This document shows positions 16,607 to 25,597 of a stretch of DNA of 64,000 bases, in pieces. The notes under the pieces are model-generated. The model was not told the origin of the DNA, searched no databases, and saw only the letters and a program-made list of their open reading frames with translations. Position 1 is the first letter of the stretch. Each line of letters begins with the position of its first letter. The stretch is from Sphaerisporangium krabiense. Lineage in GTDB: Bacteria; Actinomycetota; Actinomycetes; Streptosporangiales; Streptosporangiaceae. Position numbers and translations under genes: made by a program. The stretch covers positions 362,501 through 426,500 of the forward strand of contig NZ_JACHBR010000002.1 of assembly GCF_014200435.1 (NCBI RefSeq), read 5' to 3'.

Positions 16607-17434
16607 ATGAAGGTGCTGATCTCTGTGGACATGGAGGGCATCTCGGGGATCGTCCATCCCACCGAGACGAATCCGGATCGCTACGACTACGAACGCGGCC
16701 GGGCCCTCATGACGGCCGAGGCGAACGCCGTCATCGCCGGGGTCCTGGACGCCGAACCCGATGCCGTGGTGTGGGTCGCCGACGCGCACGGGCCGTTCCG
16801 TAACCTGCTGCCGGAGGAGCTCGACCGGCGGGCACATCTGGTGCGGGGCCGGCCGCGACCGCTGGGCATGCTCGGCGGCCTCGACGAGAACACCGGCGCG
16901 GTCCTGCTCGTCGGCTACCACGCCCGCGCCGGCGGCGGCCCGGCCGTGCTGGCACACACCATGAGCGGCGACATCCTGGACGTGCGGGTGGCCGGACGTT
17001 CCCTCGGAGAGATCGGTCTCAACGCCGCCATGGCCGGACACCTGGGCGTGCCCGTCGTGCTGCTCAGCGGCGACGACACCGCCTGCGCCGAACTGGCCGA
17101 CCTGGTGCCCTCGGCCGTGACCGTCACGGTCAAACAAGTCCTCGGCCAGGCCGCCGCCGTCGCCCTGCACCCCGAGGAGTCCCGCGAGCGGCTACGCGCC
17201 GCAGCCGCCGACGCCATCACGCGGCGTGGACAGGTTCCACCGCTGACCATCGCCGGACCGCTGGACGTCGAGGTCGACCTCTACAGCCCCGCCACGGTCG
17301 ACCTGGCGACGCTCGTACCAGGCGTCTCGCGCGCCGGCGGCGACCGTACCGTCACCTTCACCGCCGCCGACGTCGCCGAGCTCTACCGGCTGGTCCTGCT
17401 GCTGGTGCAACTGGCGACCATCAAACCCGGCTAG
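16607..17434 (+). CDS. dppA: M55 family D-aminopeptidase (DppA-like)
   Basis: 275 residues. The N-terminal KVLISVDMEGISGIVHPTET carries the D-E zinc ligands of M55 peptidases. WVADAHGPFRNLLPEEL, LVRGRPRPLGMLGGLDENTG and LVGYHARAGGGPAVLAHTMS supply the remaining histidine ligands, and LGEIGLNAAMAGHLGVPVVL forms the core. DppA forms a ring-shaped decamer that removes N-terminal D-amino acids such as D-Ala from peptides, so cell-wall peptide recycling is the likely role. Length is normal. GGAG is just before the ATG, and the gene follows the sigma factor by 57 bp. Confidence 0.88.
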   Translation: MKVLISVDMEGISGIVHPTETNPDRYDYERGRALMTAEANAVIAGVLDAEPDAVVWVADAHGPFRNLLPEELDRRAHLVRGRPRPLGMLGGLDENTGAVLLVGYHARAGGGPAVLAHTMSGDILDVRVAGRSLGEIGLNAAMAGHLGVPVVLLSGDDTACAELADLVPSAVTVTVKQVLGQAAAVALHPEESRERLRAAAADAITRRGQVPPLTIAGPLDVEVDLYSPATVDLATLVPGVSRAGGDRTVTFTAADVAELYRLVLLLVQLATIKPG

Positions 17435-17775
17435 GGGCCGGCGGCGGGGAAGGTCGATGGTCCGCATGCGGACGTGTCAGGAGGGGTGGGAGAGGGGGTG
17501 CTGATCGGCAGGAGTCATCTTGCTTGAGCGGTTCGCGGCGTGGGCGGTGAGGGCGCCGGTGGCGCATGTTCCAAGACTGGCATTGAACCTGTGCCGGAGA
17601 CTTTCTCCCGCCCGCGGTCGGCCGCGCTGGACCGTCGCACGAAAACCCTCAACCTGCGGGGGAACATCGCCGCGTCTTCGCCGGCGTCCGTGCGCCGTCC
17701 TGCTCGCGGATCGGAGGTGCGCGCCGTGCCGGTTACGGAGGCAGGCGCGCGCCTTCGGCCTATTCGTGCGTCGGT
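17435..17775. other. Intergenic region without recognisable features
   Basis: About 340 bases between the D-aminopeptidase gene and a convergent small gene. Short open frames exist on both strands but have no ribosome site or family resemblance. I see no strong hairpin, repeat or RNA gene. Confidence 0.5.
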
Positions 17776-18069
17776 TCAGGGGATGTAAATGTTGAAGTAG
17801 TAAGCGGCTCGGACGACTTGGTCGCCCGCGTAGTAGTAGCAGTTGCCCACGGCGTTGAATTGGCCGTTGGCGAGGGCGTCGGCACGGCCCACGCGGCACT
17901 CCGCCAGGGTGGGGTAGTCGGGCGACCGGTACCAGTCCGGCGGCGCCAACGCGGAGGTGACGGCATGGTCGGCGACGGGGGCGGCCGCGGCGGGCGCGGC
18001 GGCGGCCAGGACACCGGCGCCCAGCGCCATGGCGAGCACGGCTACGGCCTGAAACCTGCGAACTCTCAC
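17776..18069 (-). CDS. Small secreted protein
   Basis: 97 residues beginning with a signal peptide (RRFQAVAVLAMALGAGVLAA, then AAPAAAAPVADHA as the cleavage zone). The mature part of about 60 residues contains DWYRSPDYPTLAECRVGRAD and CYYYAGDQVVRAAYYFNIYI, with two cysteines likely to form one disulfide. Similar tiny secreted proteins with a C-x(n)-G-x(n)-CYYY pattern are common in actinomycetes and have no assigned function. The GTG start follows GAGGAG at 10 nt. It stands alone. Confidence 0.7.
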   Translation of the reverse strand: MRVRRFQAVAVLAMALGAGVLAAAAPAAAAPVADHAVTSALAPPDWYRSPDYPTLAECRVGRADALANGQFNAVGNCYYYAGDQVVRAAYYFNIYIP

Positions 18070-18295
18070 TACGCGGGACTCCTCACGCGTTCAGCGAAAC
18101 GGGGCACCTCCAGATGAGCACCGATCACAGGGGACGAGAAGCAAACACTTCTCCATATTTCGGCTGTATGACTCACATTACGGCTAGGACCCTTCGGGAC
18201 GGGCGCATTCAGTGAGCTGCGGACATTCGGCTATCAGGCCCATGACCTCCGCGCCCGATCCGGTCGCGGAAACCGAGCCCCACCTGGCCGGCCGG

Positions 18296-18946
18296 TCACT
18301 CGTCTGACACGGCAGGAGGCCGCGTCATCAGATCTTCGATCTGCTCGACCAAGGACCGCACGTCTTCCACGGACTTCCGGTCCAGCGCGCCGAATCCTCG
18401 GTTCCACGGTTGTTCCAGGACCCACTCCAGGTGGTGGACATGGTCGACGTGGTGTGCGTGCAGAACCTCTAGCATCGAGTCGCCTAAGCGCACGACCGCG
18501 TCATCGGGATTCGCCCTTTGCTTGATGCCGAAGACCGTGGCGGCGCCTTGCCGGAGTTCTGTCAGGCGGTAACAGATCACCGTGTCGTAGACCTTGAGCC
18601 CGAACCCCGAGAGCCGCATCAGTGGGACCAGATCGGGATCGCGCGCGAAAATTCTCCGCTCCGTCCGCTCGATCAGTTGGTAAGGCCCTGGCATCGAACC
18701 GCCCTGGCTGGGGGGCACACCGAGTTTCCAAGGCTGGTTGGTGAACGTCACCAGCAGATGCAGGCCGCTTCGACGTTGTCCGGCGATCAGGAAATATTCC
18801 GGGGGGAAATCGACTCCGTAGCACCGCCGGAGCACCTCACGTGGATGTGCGCCATGAGCGTAGAGTGCTTTGGCGAGACGGGCCATTGAGGCGTAGTCCG
18901 CGCGTGATGCCTTCGCATGAAGGCGTTCGATCGCCTCATCGGTCAC
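18296..18946 (-). CDS. Partner protein of the large effector-like gene (unknown)
   Basis: 216 residues, no family recognised. The sequence is mixed alpha/beta, with DFPPEYFLIAGQRRSGLHLL and VTFTNQPWKLGVPPSQGG in the first half and a helical end (SVEDVRSLVEQIEDLM). A His-rich patch VLHAHHVDHVHHLEWVLEQP lies near 165-184. Its GTG start overlaps the TGA of the 1567-residue gene (GTGA, 4 bp), so the two are translationally coupled and presumably made together. That position and size suit an immunity protein, chaperone or loading adaptor for the large protein; this is inference from context only. Confidence 0.65.
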   Translation of the reverse strand: MTDEAIERLHAKASRADYASMARLAKALYAHGAHPREVLRRCYGVDFPPEYFLIAGQRRSGLHLLVTFTNQPWKLGVPPSQGGSMPGPYQLIERTERRIFARDPDLVPLMRLSGFGLKVYDTVICYRLTELRQGAATVFGIKQRANPDDAVVRLGDSMLEVLHAHHVDHVHHLEWVLEQPWNRGFGALDRKSVEDVRSLVEQIEDLMTRPPAVSDE

Positions 18947-21900
18947 CGCGGCCCACCCCGGCTCGGCGGCGGGTCACGCAGGATGTCGTCCAGTAGCCTG
19001 CTCAGCCTGGTCCAAATCTCTCTGACCTCGTCCGCCGTCATGGCGTTGATCATTGCCCGTGTCACCTCACGGGCCTTCTCGATCACTTCGGCGGCAGCAG
19101 CATCGCCTTGACCATCTGCAAGCACCTCACCGGCCGCATCATCGAGGTCGTCCAAGTGTCGCATGATCTCTGGACTGGCTGGTGTCAGACTCGGATTGTC
19201 CGCCATCATCCTCGCGACCTGCTCGACGTGTTCGAAGACCTCTGTCTGCAACCTGGCCCGCATTTCGGAGGTGATCGGATGCGTATCGGCGAACGCCGAC
19301 GCGAGCCTGAAGGCGGTGAGAACCGTCTGCGACTGCATGAGAGCCGCGTAGACCGCGTACCGGGGAACGTCTCCTCGGGCCTGGAACCGAGGATGGCCGG
19401 CTTCGGATACGAAGAGGTGGACATCCTCGGGGGTCATCGTCAGGCCCCGTGTCGGGCTTTCCGGCAGTGGGCTCGTGGTGAGGGCCGCCTCGGGCAGGTG
19501 GGCGACCGAGACGCCGTGTCGCCTCTTCAGCCATTCCCCGATGTGCCGCCCCTCGCCGGCGCCCACGCCCCAGGGCTCGCCCTGGGAGGCTCTGAGCGTG
19601 GCCAGGAGCTTGGGGTCCTGGAAGAGAAGTTTGATCTTCCGCGAGGTGTCCCGCTCCCACACTTTGATCAGCATGTTCGGCTCTGCCGGGTACAAGATCT
19701 GCGGGTACACCTTGCCGATGGCGACCTTCATGGCGCGGTCCAGCCTGTTCGCAAGCAACGTCAGCTGCATCGTGCGGGACTTGGCCAGCGGGCCCCAGTC
19801 GAAGCCCTCGAAATGATAGCCGCCGATGACCAATATCTTATTGTTGTCGGCATCCCGGAGAGCCTCTTCGTAGACGTGAAGGAAACCCAGCTTGCTCGGG
19901 ATCGTCACCTGGGTGTCCGGATCCTGGGACACGATATAAACCTGTTGGTTGACCTTGCCGAGGATGTCCACCGCCCGCTGGGTGTACGAGGACAGGAACA
20001 CGGTCTCGTGGAAGATCCCGTATGGCAGCTTCTGCCCCGGCTGCCAGCCTCTTTCGTTCCTGGCGACGGCCTGCGCCTTCTCGGCGCTCGTCAGTCGCAT
20101 GTACGCCCTGCGCACTTCCTCCATCGAGGCCGGTCGGCCCTCGGTCTTGTGCCGCCATGAGGGGGTCCACGCGAAACCGAACGCCGCGACGAGGAGCTTG
20201 GCCGGCCGTTTGATCCTTCGCACCGCGTTGCCGACCTCGGCCTTGGCCTCGCGGTCCTTCGCCGGCTCCAGATGCTCGAATGTGTTGACCCCGATCACGA
20301 CGGCCGTTTGTGCCGCCGTCAGGTTGTCCGCGCCCTTCCCCTTCCATGCGTCTACGCGATATCGGGCCGCGATATCGGGCCTCACCTCGCCCGGTGTCGC
20401 CGCCATGTTGACGACGAAACCGGTCATCGGATCGCGGCGGTGCATCGGGATGCGAATCGGGCGGAGTGTATCGATCACCGCGGGCAGCCTGATCACCCTC
20501 ACAGGTGCTTCGGCCTTGCCGATCTCGTAGGGGAATCTCTTCTCGGAGAACTTCCTAGGCCTGGTTCGTTTCCTCGGGTTGATGGTCAGCGCGATGTAGT
20601 ACGAGTCTCCGGACTCGTGTACCAACCGGATACTGGTCAGGCGGTGCCGTCTCTTGATCTCCGGGAGTCCGCGCCGCACGCTCTCCACCGTCGCCGACTC
20701 CGCCTGGAGGAGCCGTGTGGCCTCGCGGAGCGCGGCGTCCAAGGCACGCTGCCTGGCCTTATCGGAGCGCCGGTCGCGGCGGGGGTCCTTGCCGCGGTCG
20801 GGGCGTCGCCGGGGCCTGCGGCGGTCCGCCCTGCGGCGGTCGGGGCGTCGCCGCCCCGGCCTGGCGTGGTCCGCGGCCGGGCCCGGCCTCTTCGGCCGCG
20901 GCTTGGGCTTGGGACGCTTGCGCTTCTTCAGGGCGGACTTGAGCTTGGCCCAGAGCTTCTTGACCAGGGCGGCGATCTTGTCGATCACCGCGTCGACGGC
21001 GCGGTTCACCGGGCGGGAGAGTTGCTGGAAGATCTGGCGGACGCGGCCGGCGATGCCGCCGATGCCGAGGAGGGCCGCCAGGGCGCCGATCAGGACCGGG
21101 ATGGAGCGGGCGAGGGCGCGTTCGACCATGGCCGGGACGCCGCCGGAGCCGCCGCGGGCGATGGCGATGACCGCGTCCAGGACGGCGTTGACGAACTCGA
21201 TGATCTGCCGGGCCTGGGTGACGACGAAGCGGACGATGTCGATGATGAGCTTGACCGCGCGGACGAAGGCCGAGGCGGGGTTGAGCAGGGACAGGATCCA
21301 GGTGATCCCGGCGATGAGGATGGTCGGGGTCAGGTACTGGACCAGGCGGCCGATCAGGTCCTTCTTCAGGTCGCCGACCCGGGCCCTCAGCTCCTGCCAC
21401 ATCCCGGCCACGCCCTGTCGTTTGACCTGGACGAGCAGGGGGACGCTGGCTTCGGCGGCGGTGACGGCCTGGTCGGGGACCTTGCGGGTGAGGCGGGCGC
21501 GGATGTTGGACCAGCTCAGCCCGAGCAGCCCGGCGATCATCAGCAGGATGCCGCGCACGTCGAACCGGGCGGGGATCTGCAGGCCGGCCGACCCGGCGGT
21601 GCCCAGCAGCCAGCCCAGCACCCCCTGCTTGAGATGGGTGCCCGCGTTGCGCATGAACTGCCGCAGCCCCGCGCCGACCGCCCTCACCAGGTTGCCGAGG
21701 AAGCCGATCGGGTCGGCCAGGATGAGCATCACCGCCTGGGCGGCCTTGGCGAGCACCCCCAGCAGCAGCCGCTTGAGCTCCATGATCGTCTCGATGGCCC
21801 CGGCGACGGCGTCCGCGGCCTTGGACACCAGGCCCTTGTTCTTCTCCTTCTCCGCGGCGATCTCGGCGTCCACGGCCTTGACCGCGTCGGTGTACCGGGT

Positions 21901-23646
21901 GGCCAGGGTGTCGACCAGCTCGGTGCCCTTGTCGTTGACGGTGTCGGCGAGCTCCTCGAACCTGCCGGCGAACTCGGAGGCCGCCTCCCGGCCGATGGCC
22001 CGCAGGTCCTTGGGCAGCCGGTCCACCGCGGCCCGCAGATCCTCGCGGCCGTCGGCGATGCGCTTCTTGGCGCGATGCAGCTCGCGTTCCACGGTGTCGG
22101 CGATGCCGGCGATGACCTGGCGCATCGCGGTCAGGTAGTTCGCCTTGGCCCGCTCGTAGATGCGGTTGGCCTCCTCGGGCAGGTCCGCGAACAGGTCGCG
22201 CACCCAGCGGGCCTTGCCGGCCAGGCCGGAGTACCGCTCGTCCTTGTAGCGGCGCATGCCTTCGGTGTGCTCGGCCGTGAACCGGTCCCTGGCCTGCTTC
22301 TCACCGGTGGTGAACTGCCGGTCGACGGCCTTGTCCAGATCCGACAGGATCTTCTCGACGTCGGTCTTGGTCTGGTCGAACACCTTCTGCAGCAGCGCGG
22401 TGACCTGGGTCCGCCTGTCCTCGTCCCGGCCTTTGGCGCCCTGCTTCCCGGCGCCGACCCGCCGGCCGGTCGCCATCCGCGTGCCGTGCATGGACGCCAT
22501 CGCGGCCGCGCCGGTACCGGCCGCCGCCGTCCTGACCTGCTTGATCTGCCGCGATTCCGTGCCGCGCAGCCGCGTCGGCGCGGTCTCGGCGTGTGCCTCC
22601 ATCGCCTTCTTGTCGCGCACCGCCTTGTCGAACGACGGCTCGCGCGCGTTCTTGAACGACAGCTGCCGCTCGGTCACCCGCGCCTCGGCCATCTGCCGGT
22701 TCACCCGGGCGGGCCCGTCGGACATGTCGGTGGCCGAGGCCGGCAGCGCGTCCGGCACGGCCTGATCCGGGTCGGGCGCGCCCGGCCTGCCCGGCACCCG
22801 GTCGGGGACCAGCGGCACGACCTTCTTGGCGTCCGGCGCGGGTTCCGGCACCTGCGCCGTGGTCTGGGCGATCTCTCGCGCCGAGGCGTCCTTGCCCGCG
22901 CCCACCTCGCCCTGGACCTCGGCCTTGACCTCCTCGGCCTTGCCGGAGTCGCCGAACTTGTCCGCCTCGTCCAGGTTCTTGGGGGCCCGCTTGGCGATCG
23001 CTTCTTCGACCGCCTTGATGAACGCGGCCTTGTCGAACTCCTTGGGCTGCGCGGCGTCCATGTCCTCGGCGTGCGCCGCCTTGCCCCGCGCCTCCCGGTC
23101 GTCCGCGGGTGGCACCGCCGCCGCCTGCGCCGCACCCGCCTCCACCGCCGCCGGCGGGTGACTGGACCCCACCGCCCTCTTCTTGGCGGAGACGTCCTTC
23201 TTCAGCGCCTGGAACTTGGGGTCGGCGCCGGGGGAGCGGCGCCCCGTCGCTTCCTTCGACCGATCGGGCCGCTCCGCCGTGGACCGGCCGGCGTCGGCCA
23301 GGTCGCCGGCCTCGGGGCCGGGCGCGGACGGCGCCTTCCCCTTCGGTCGGGGCGGCGGAGCCTGAGCCGGCTTAGGAGACGCGGTGGCGGCCTGGACCGC
23401 GACCGCCTTGTTCCCGACGAGGCTCTGCCCGGCCAGCAGCATCCCGGGCCATCGCGGCTCGGCCCCGCCCGGTGGCCCGCCCAGCGCCGTCGCCATCGCC
23501 GCGTTGCCCACCACGGGCTGCGCGCGTCCCATGTCGTCCGGTGTCCGCCCCGCCCCGTTCGCGGGCGCCGTGCGATGTGCGCCGGAGACGGGAGCCGTGG
23601 TCGTCGCGGGCCGTGGCGGCGTGCGAACCTTCACTGGAAGTGGCAT
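18943..23646 (-). CDS. Giant effector-like protein, extracellular contractile injection system type
   Basis: 1567 residues. The N-terminus carries two VGN motifs (QPVVGNAAMATALGG and QSLVGNKAVAVQA), similar to the LQRxVGNxAV motif of cargo linked to contractile injection systems. Residues 60-340 are Ala/Lys/Glu/Pro-rich. Residues 380-605 look like long coiled helices. Residues 615-900 contain several hydrophobic helices (VLAKAAQAVMLILADPIGFL, ILIAGITWILSLLNPASAFV, IPVLIGALAALLGIGGIAG). A very basic linker follows at 905-985. The last 580 residues form a separate globular part with no family I recognise (TPSWRHKTEGRP, GIFHETVFLSSYTQR, VYIVSQDPDTQV). Translocation-like middle plus distinct C-terminus suggests a delivered toxin. 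GGAGGG precedes ATG 23646. No injection-system structural genes are in the window. Confidence 0.7.
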   Translation of the reverse strand: MPLPVKVRTPPRPATTTAPVSGAHRTAPANGAGRTPDDMGRAQPVVGNAAMATALGGPPGGAEPRWPGMLLAGQSLVGNKAVAVQAATASPKPAQAPPPRPKGKAPSAPGPEAGDLADAGRSTAERPDRSKEATGRRSPGADPKFQALKKDVSAKKRAVGSSHPPAAVEAGAAQAAAVPPADDREARGKAAHAEDMDAAQPKEFDKAAFIKAVEEAIAKRAPKNLDEADKFGDSGKAEEVKAEVQGEVGAGKDASAREIAQTTAQVPEPAPDAKKVVPLVPDRVPGRPGAPDPDQAVPDALPASATDMSDGPARVNRQMAEARVTERQLSFKNAREPSFDKAVRDKKAMEAHAETAPTRLRGTESRQIKQVRTAAAGTGAAAMASMHGTRMATGRRVGAGKQGAKGRDEDRRTQVTALLQKVFDQTKTDVEKILSDLDKAVDRQFTTGEKQARDRFTAEHTEGMRRYKDERYSGLAGKARWVRDLFADLPEEANRIYERAKANYLTAMRQVIAGIADTVERELHRAKKRIADGREDLRAAVDRLPKDLRAIGREAASEFAGRFEELADTVNDKGTELVDTLATRYTDAVKAVDAEIAAEKEKNKGLVSKAADAVAGAIETIMELKRLLLGVLAKAAQAVMLILADPIGFLGNLVRAVGAGLRQFMRNAGTHLKQGVLGWLLGTAGSAGLQIPARFDVRGILLMIAGLLGLSWSNIRARLTRKVPDQAVTAAEASVPLLVQVKRQGVAGMWQELRARVGDLKKDLIGRLVQYLTPTILIAGITWILSLLNPASAFVRAVKLIIDIVRFVVTQARQIIEFVNAVLDAVIAIARGGSGGVPAMVERALARSIPVLIGALAALLGIGGIAGRVRQIFQQLSRPVNRAVDAVIDKIAALVKKLWAKLKSALKKRKRPKPKPRPKRPGPAADHARPGRRRPDRRRADRRRPRRRPDRGKDPRRDRRSDKARQRALDAALREATRLLQAESATVESVRRGLPEIKRRHRLTSIRLVHESGDSYYIALTINPRKRTRPRKFSEKRFPYEIGKAEAPVRVIRLPAVIDTLRPIRIPMHRRDPMTGFVVNMAATPGEVRPDIAARYRVDAWKGKGADNLTAAQTAVVIGVNTFEHLEPAKDREAKAEVGNAVRRIKRPAKLLVAAFGFAWTPSWRHKTEGRPASMEEVRRAYMRLTSAEKAQAVARNERGWQPGQKLPYGIFHETVFLSSYTQRAVDILGKVNQQVYIVSQDPDTQVTIPSKLGFLHVYEEALRDADNNKILVIGGYHFEGFDWGPLAKSRTMQLTLLANRLDRAMKVAIGKVYPQILYPAEPNMLIKVWERDTSRKIKLLFQDPKLLATLRASQGEPWGVGAGEGRHIGEWLKRRHGVSVAHLPEAALTTSPLPESPTRGLTMTPEDVHLFVSEAGHPRFQARGDVPRYAVYAALMQSQTVLTAFRLASAFADTHPITSEMRARLQTEVFEHVEQVARMMADNPSLTPASPEIMRHLDDLDDAAGEVLADGQGDAAAAEVIEKAREVTRAMINAMTADEVREIWTRLSRLLDDILRDPPPSRGGPR

Positions 23647-23779
23647 CCGACGCTCGCCCTCCTCGCCAGGCGCCAAGATCGTGCCTTCGGAGCAGGATGG
23701 CAGCCGGCGCATCGCGGGTTCGCGATCACGGCGTCACTCCCGCGTCACCGGCGCGTCATGGGTCCGCCGGAACGCCGAA

Positions 23780-23819
23780 CGGCCGTCACGCGCAAGATGC
23801 GTCTTACGCGCGACGGCCG
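23780..23819 (-). terminator. Long hairpin after the solute-binding-protein gene
   Basis: CGGCCGTCACGCG pairs with CGCGCGACGGCCG with one mismatch, continued inside by AAGA-TGCG-TCTT. It lies 34 bp beyond the stop at 23853 and before the start of the giant gene, so it separates the biosynthetic cluster from the effector operon. Confidence 0.6.
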
Positions 23820-23852
23820 CGGGGCCCGTTCACCGGACGAGCGGGACGATCG

Positions 23853-25283
23853 TCAGCGGCCGAGTTTGACGATCTTCTCCAGGTCGGCGGCGGAGTAGTC
23901 GCGGCCGGCGGCGGCGGTGGCGAAGTGTTCGACGCGGAGGCTGGTGCCCTTGATGGGGCCGCCGTCGAGGCGGTCGGCGTGGTAGGCGTCCAGGAGGTTC
24001 TGGGCCTCGACGGTGGCCTCGGCGAAGCGGGTGAGCGGGTCGGCGCCGCGGGCCAGGACGTCGCCCATGGCGCGGGTCATCACGTCCTGGTTGCCGGCGA
24101 AGTCGCCGAACTGGGCGCCCTCCGACAGCGGGACGTCGCCGGAGCCCGCCGCCCGCGTCGCGCCGGCGGGGAAGCTCAGGACGTGGTCGCTGGCCACCCG
24201 GTGGTAGGGGTGCTGCTCGAACCAGCCCTCCTGCTCCAGGACGGCGTGCGACGCGTGGGTGAGCGGCATGAAGCTGTTGGCCTTGTGCCGGTCGGCGGCG
24301 ACGCGCGGGCTGTGCAGGTACATCAGGAAGGCCAGCGCGCCGTCCTCGGCCTCGTCGCCGAGCCCGTCCTTGAGGAAGATGGACGTGCCCGCGACCGCGT
24401 TGCCGACGTAGGGGACGTCGGCGTTGTACGGCATGAGGCCGACCTCGATGTCGAAGCCGTTGGCCTTGGCCGCCTGGACCATGTAGTTGACGTCGTTGGA
24501 GGAGGTGATGCGGAACACGACCTCCTGCTCGGCGAACGCCTTGAACGTGCCGGCCCAGTCGGGGATGCGGTCGGTGTAGAGGTAGTGGCCGTCCCGGTGG
24601 AGGCGGCGCCACCACTCGACCCACGTCATCATCGCCTCGGAGGTCAGGTCCACGGTGGTGGCCCGGCCCTGCCTGCCGTTGTGGTTGTCCACCAGCAGAC
24701 CGCCCTGCGTGGCCAGGGCCTGCTGGAAGAACGTGCCGTGGTTGGACCAGCCGATCGGGTACGCCGGGCGGCTCGGGCTCTTGGCGATCGCGCGGCACGC
24801 CGCGTCCAGCTCGTCCCACGTGCGGGGCAGCTCGGACAGGCCGCACGCGCGCAGCAGGTTCTTGTTGGCGTAGATGAGGCTGGTCGTGCCGACCGACGGC
24901 ATCGAGATGAGCTCGCCGCCGAGGCTGTAGTAGTCGCGCAGCGGCTTGAGGATGTCGTCCAGGACGACGGTCTCACCGAGGATCTCGGTGCGGCCGCGCA
25001 CGGCCCGCTCCAGCGAGGTGAACGTCGGGGTGCCGTCGCCGTTGAGCATGTCCCGCGCGCCCTCGGCGGTGTAGAAGTAGAACTCGGCGAGCGCGGGCGC
25101 GCGCCCTTCCGCGGCCGCCTCGGCGACCTTCTGCGGGAACGTCCAGAAATCCTGGCCGACGACCTTCACGTGGTATTCGGGGTGCAGCCTCTCGAAATCG
25201 GCCGCCTGCTCGTACCACCGGTCCATCCAGCCCGGAAAGGTGAGGTCGGGGACCCAGACTTCGATGACGATCCTGTTCTTCAC
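23853..25283 (-). CDS. Family 1 solute-binding-protein homologue without signal peptide
   Basis: 476 residues matching sugar-type extracellular solute-binding proteins (UgpB/MalE fold): DRWYEQAADFERLHPEYHVK, PALAEFYFYTAEGARDMLNG, LGGELISMPSVGTTSLIYAN, LPRTWDELDAACRAIAKSPS and FKAFAEQEVVFRITSSND. Such proteins normally begin with a lipoprotein signal; here AGGAGG sits 5 nt before the GTG and the protein starts KNRIVIEVWVPDLTFPGWMD, straight into the first beta strand, with no hydrophobic leader or lipobox. No ABC permease or ATPase genes are nearby. It is divergent from a flavin monooxygenase gene with which it shares the cluster motif. It may act in the cytoplasm as a binding or carrier protein for a pathway intermediate. 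Confidence 0.8.
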   Translation of the reverse strand: MKNRIVIEVWVPDLTFPGWMDRWYEQAADFERLHPEYHVKVVGQDFWTFPQKVAEAAAEGRAPALAEFYFYTAEGARDMLNGDGTPTFTSLERAVRGRTEILGETVVLDDILKPLRDYYSLGGELISMPSVGTTSLIYANKNLLRACGLSELPRTWDELDAACRAIAKSPSRPAYPIGWSNHGTFFQQALATQGGLLVDNHNGRQGRATTVDLTSEAMMTWVEWWRRLHRDGHYLYTDRIPDWAGTFKAFAEQEVVFRITSSNDVNYMVQAAKANGFDIEVGLMPYNADVPYVGNAVAGTSIFLKDGLGDEAEDGALAFLMYLHSPRVAADRHKANSFMPLTHASHAVLEQEGWFEQHPYHRVASDHVLSFPAGATRAAGSGDVPLSEGAQFGDFAGNQDVMTRAMGDVLARGADPLTRFAEATVEAQNLLDAYHADRLDGGPIKGTSLRVEHFATAAAGRDYSAADLEKIVKLGR

Positions 25284-25410
25284 TCGTTCCTCCTGAATTT
25301 CAGGGCATGGCGTCCCGATCGTGCACGCGACGAAGTCGTCCGCCGGAATATCTCGGCCTGTCCTGTCAGATGGCCCGGGGCATGCGCCCGACCAGGTCAG
25401 GGCGCGCCAC

Positions 25411-25428
25411 GATGCACCCTCGAATGCT
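25411..25428 (-). promoter_or_regulatory. Cluster dyad motif, reverse copy (solute-binding-protein promoter)
   Basis: Read on the minus strand: AGCATTCGAGGGTGCATC. It keeps the GCATTC half and the AGG centre of the 18-bp cluster motif; the right arm is shifted by one base. It lies 128 bp upstream of the GTG at 25283. Confidence 0.4.
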
Positions 25429-25472
25429 TTCTCACGGCGTGGCGCCGGGCATCTCCGCGATTGCTGTGTCGG

Positions 25473-25490
25473 CGCATTCGAAAAGATGCG
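25473..25490 (+). promoter_or_regulatory. Cluster dyad motif, copy upstream of the first flavin monooxygenase
   Basis: CGCATTCGAAAAGATGCG, an interrupted palindrome (CGCAT N8 ATGCG), 108 bp before the ATG at 25598. Similar 18-mers occur at 27034, 37246 and, reversed, 37199. Confidence 0.55.
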
Positions 25491-25597
25491 CCGCCGGAGG
25501 CGCCGATGTGAGGCTGACTGGCATGGCACGGTGTGGCGCGACGCCCGCGTGCGGCCCGGAGTCGGTGGACCATCGCGAGACCAAAGGACCTGTGGCA

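Noticed and set aside
23646..23712. Upstream start (22 codons earlier) for the giant protein
   Set aside because: The ATG at 23646 has a well-placed GGAGGG, and the extension includes that ribosome site within coding sequence.
20272..23898. 1208-codon open frame antisense to the giant effector-like gene
   Set aside because: Codons are a GC-skew shadow rich in Gly, Arg, Val and Asp with no family resemblance or ribosome site; the minus strand has clear domains.
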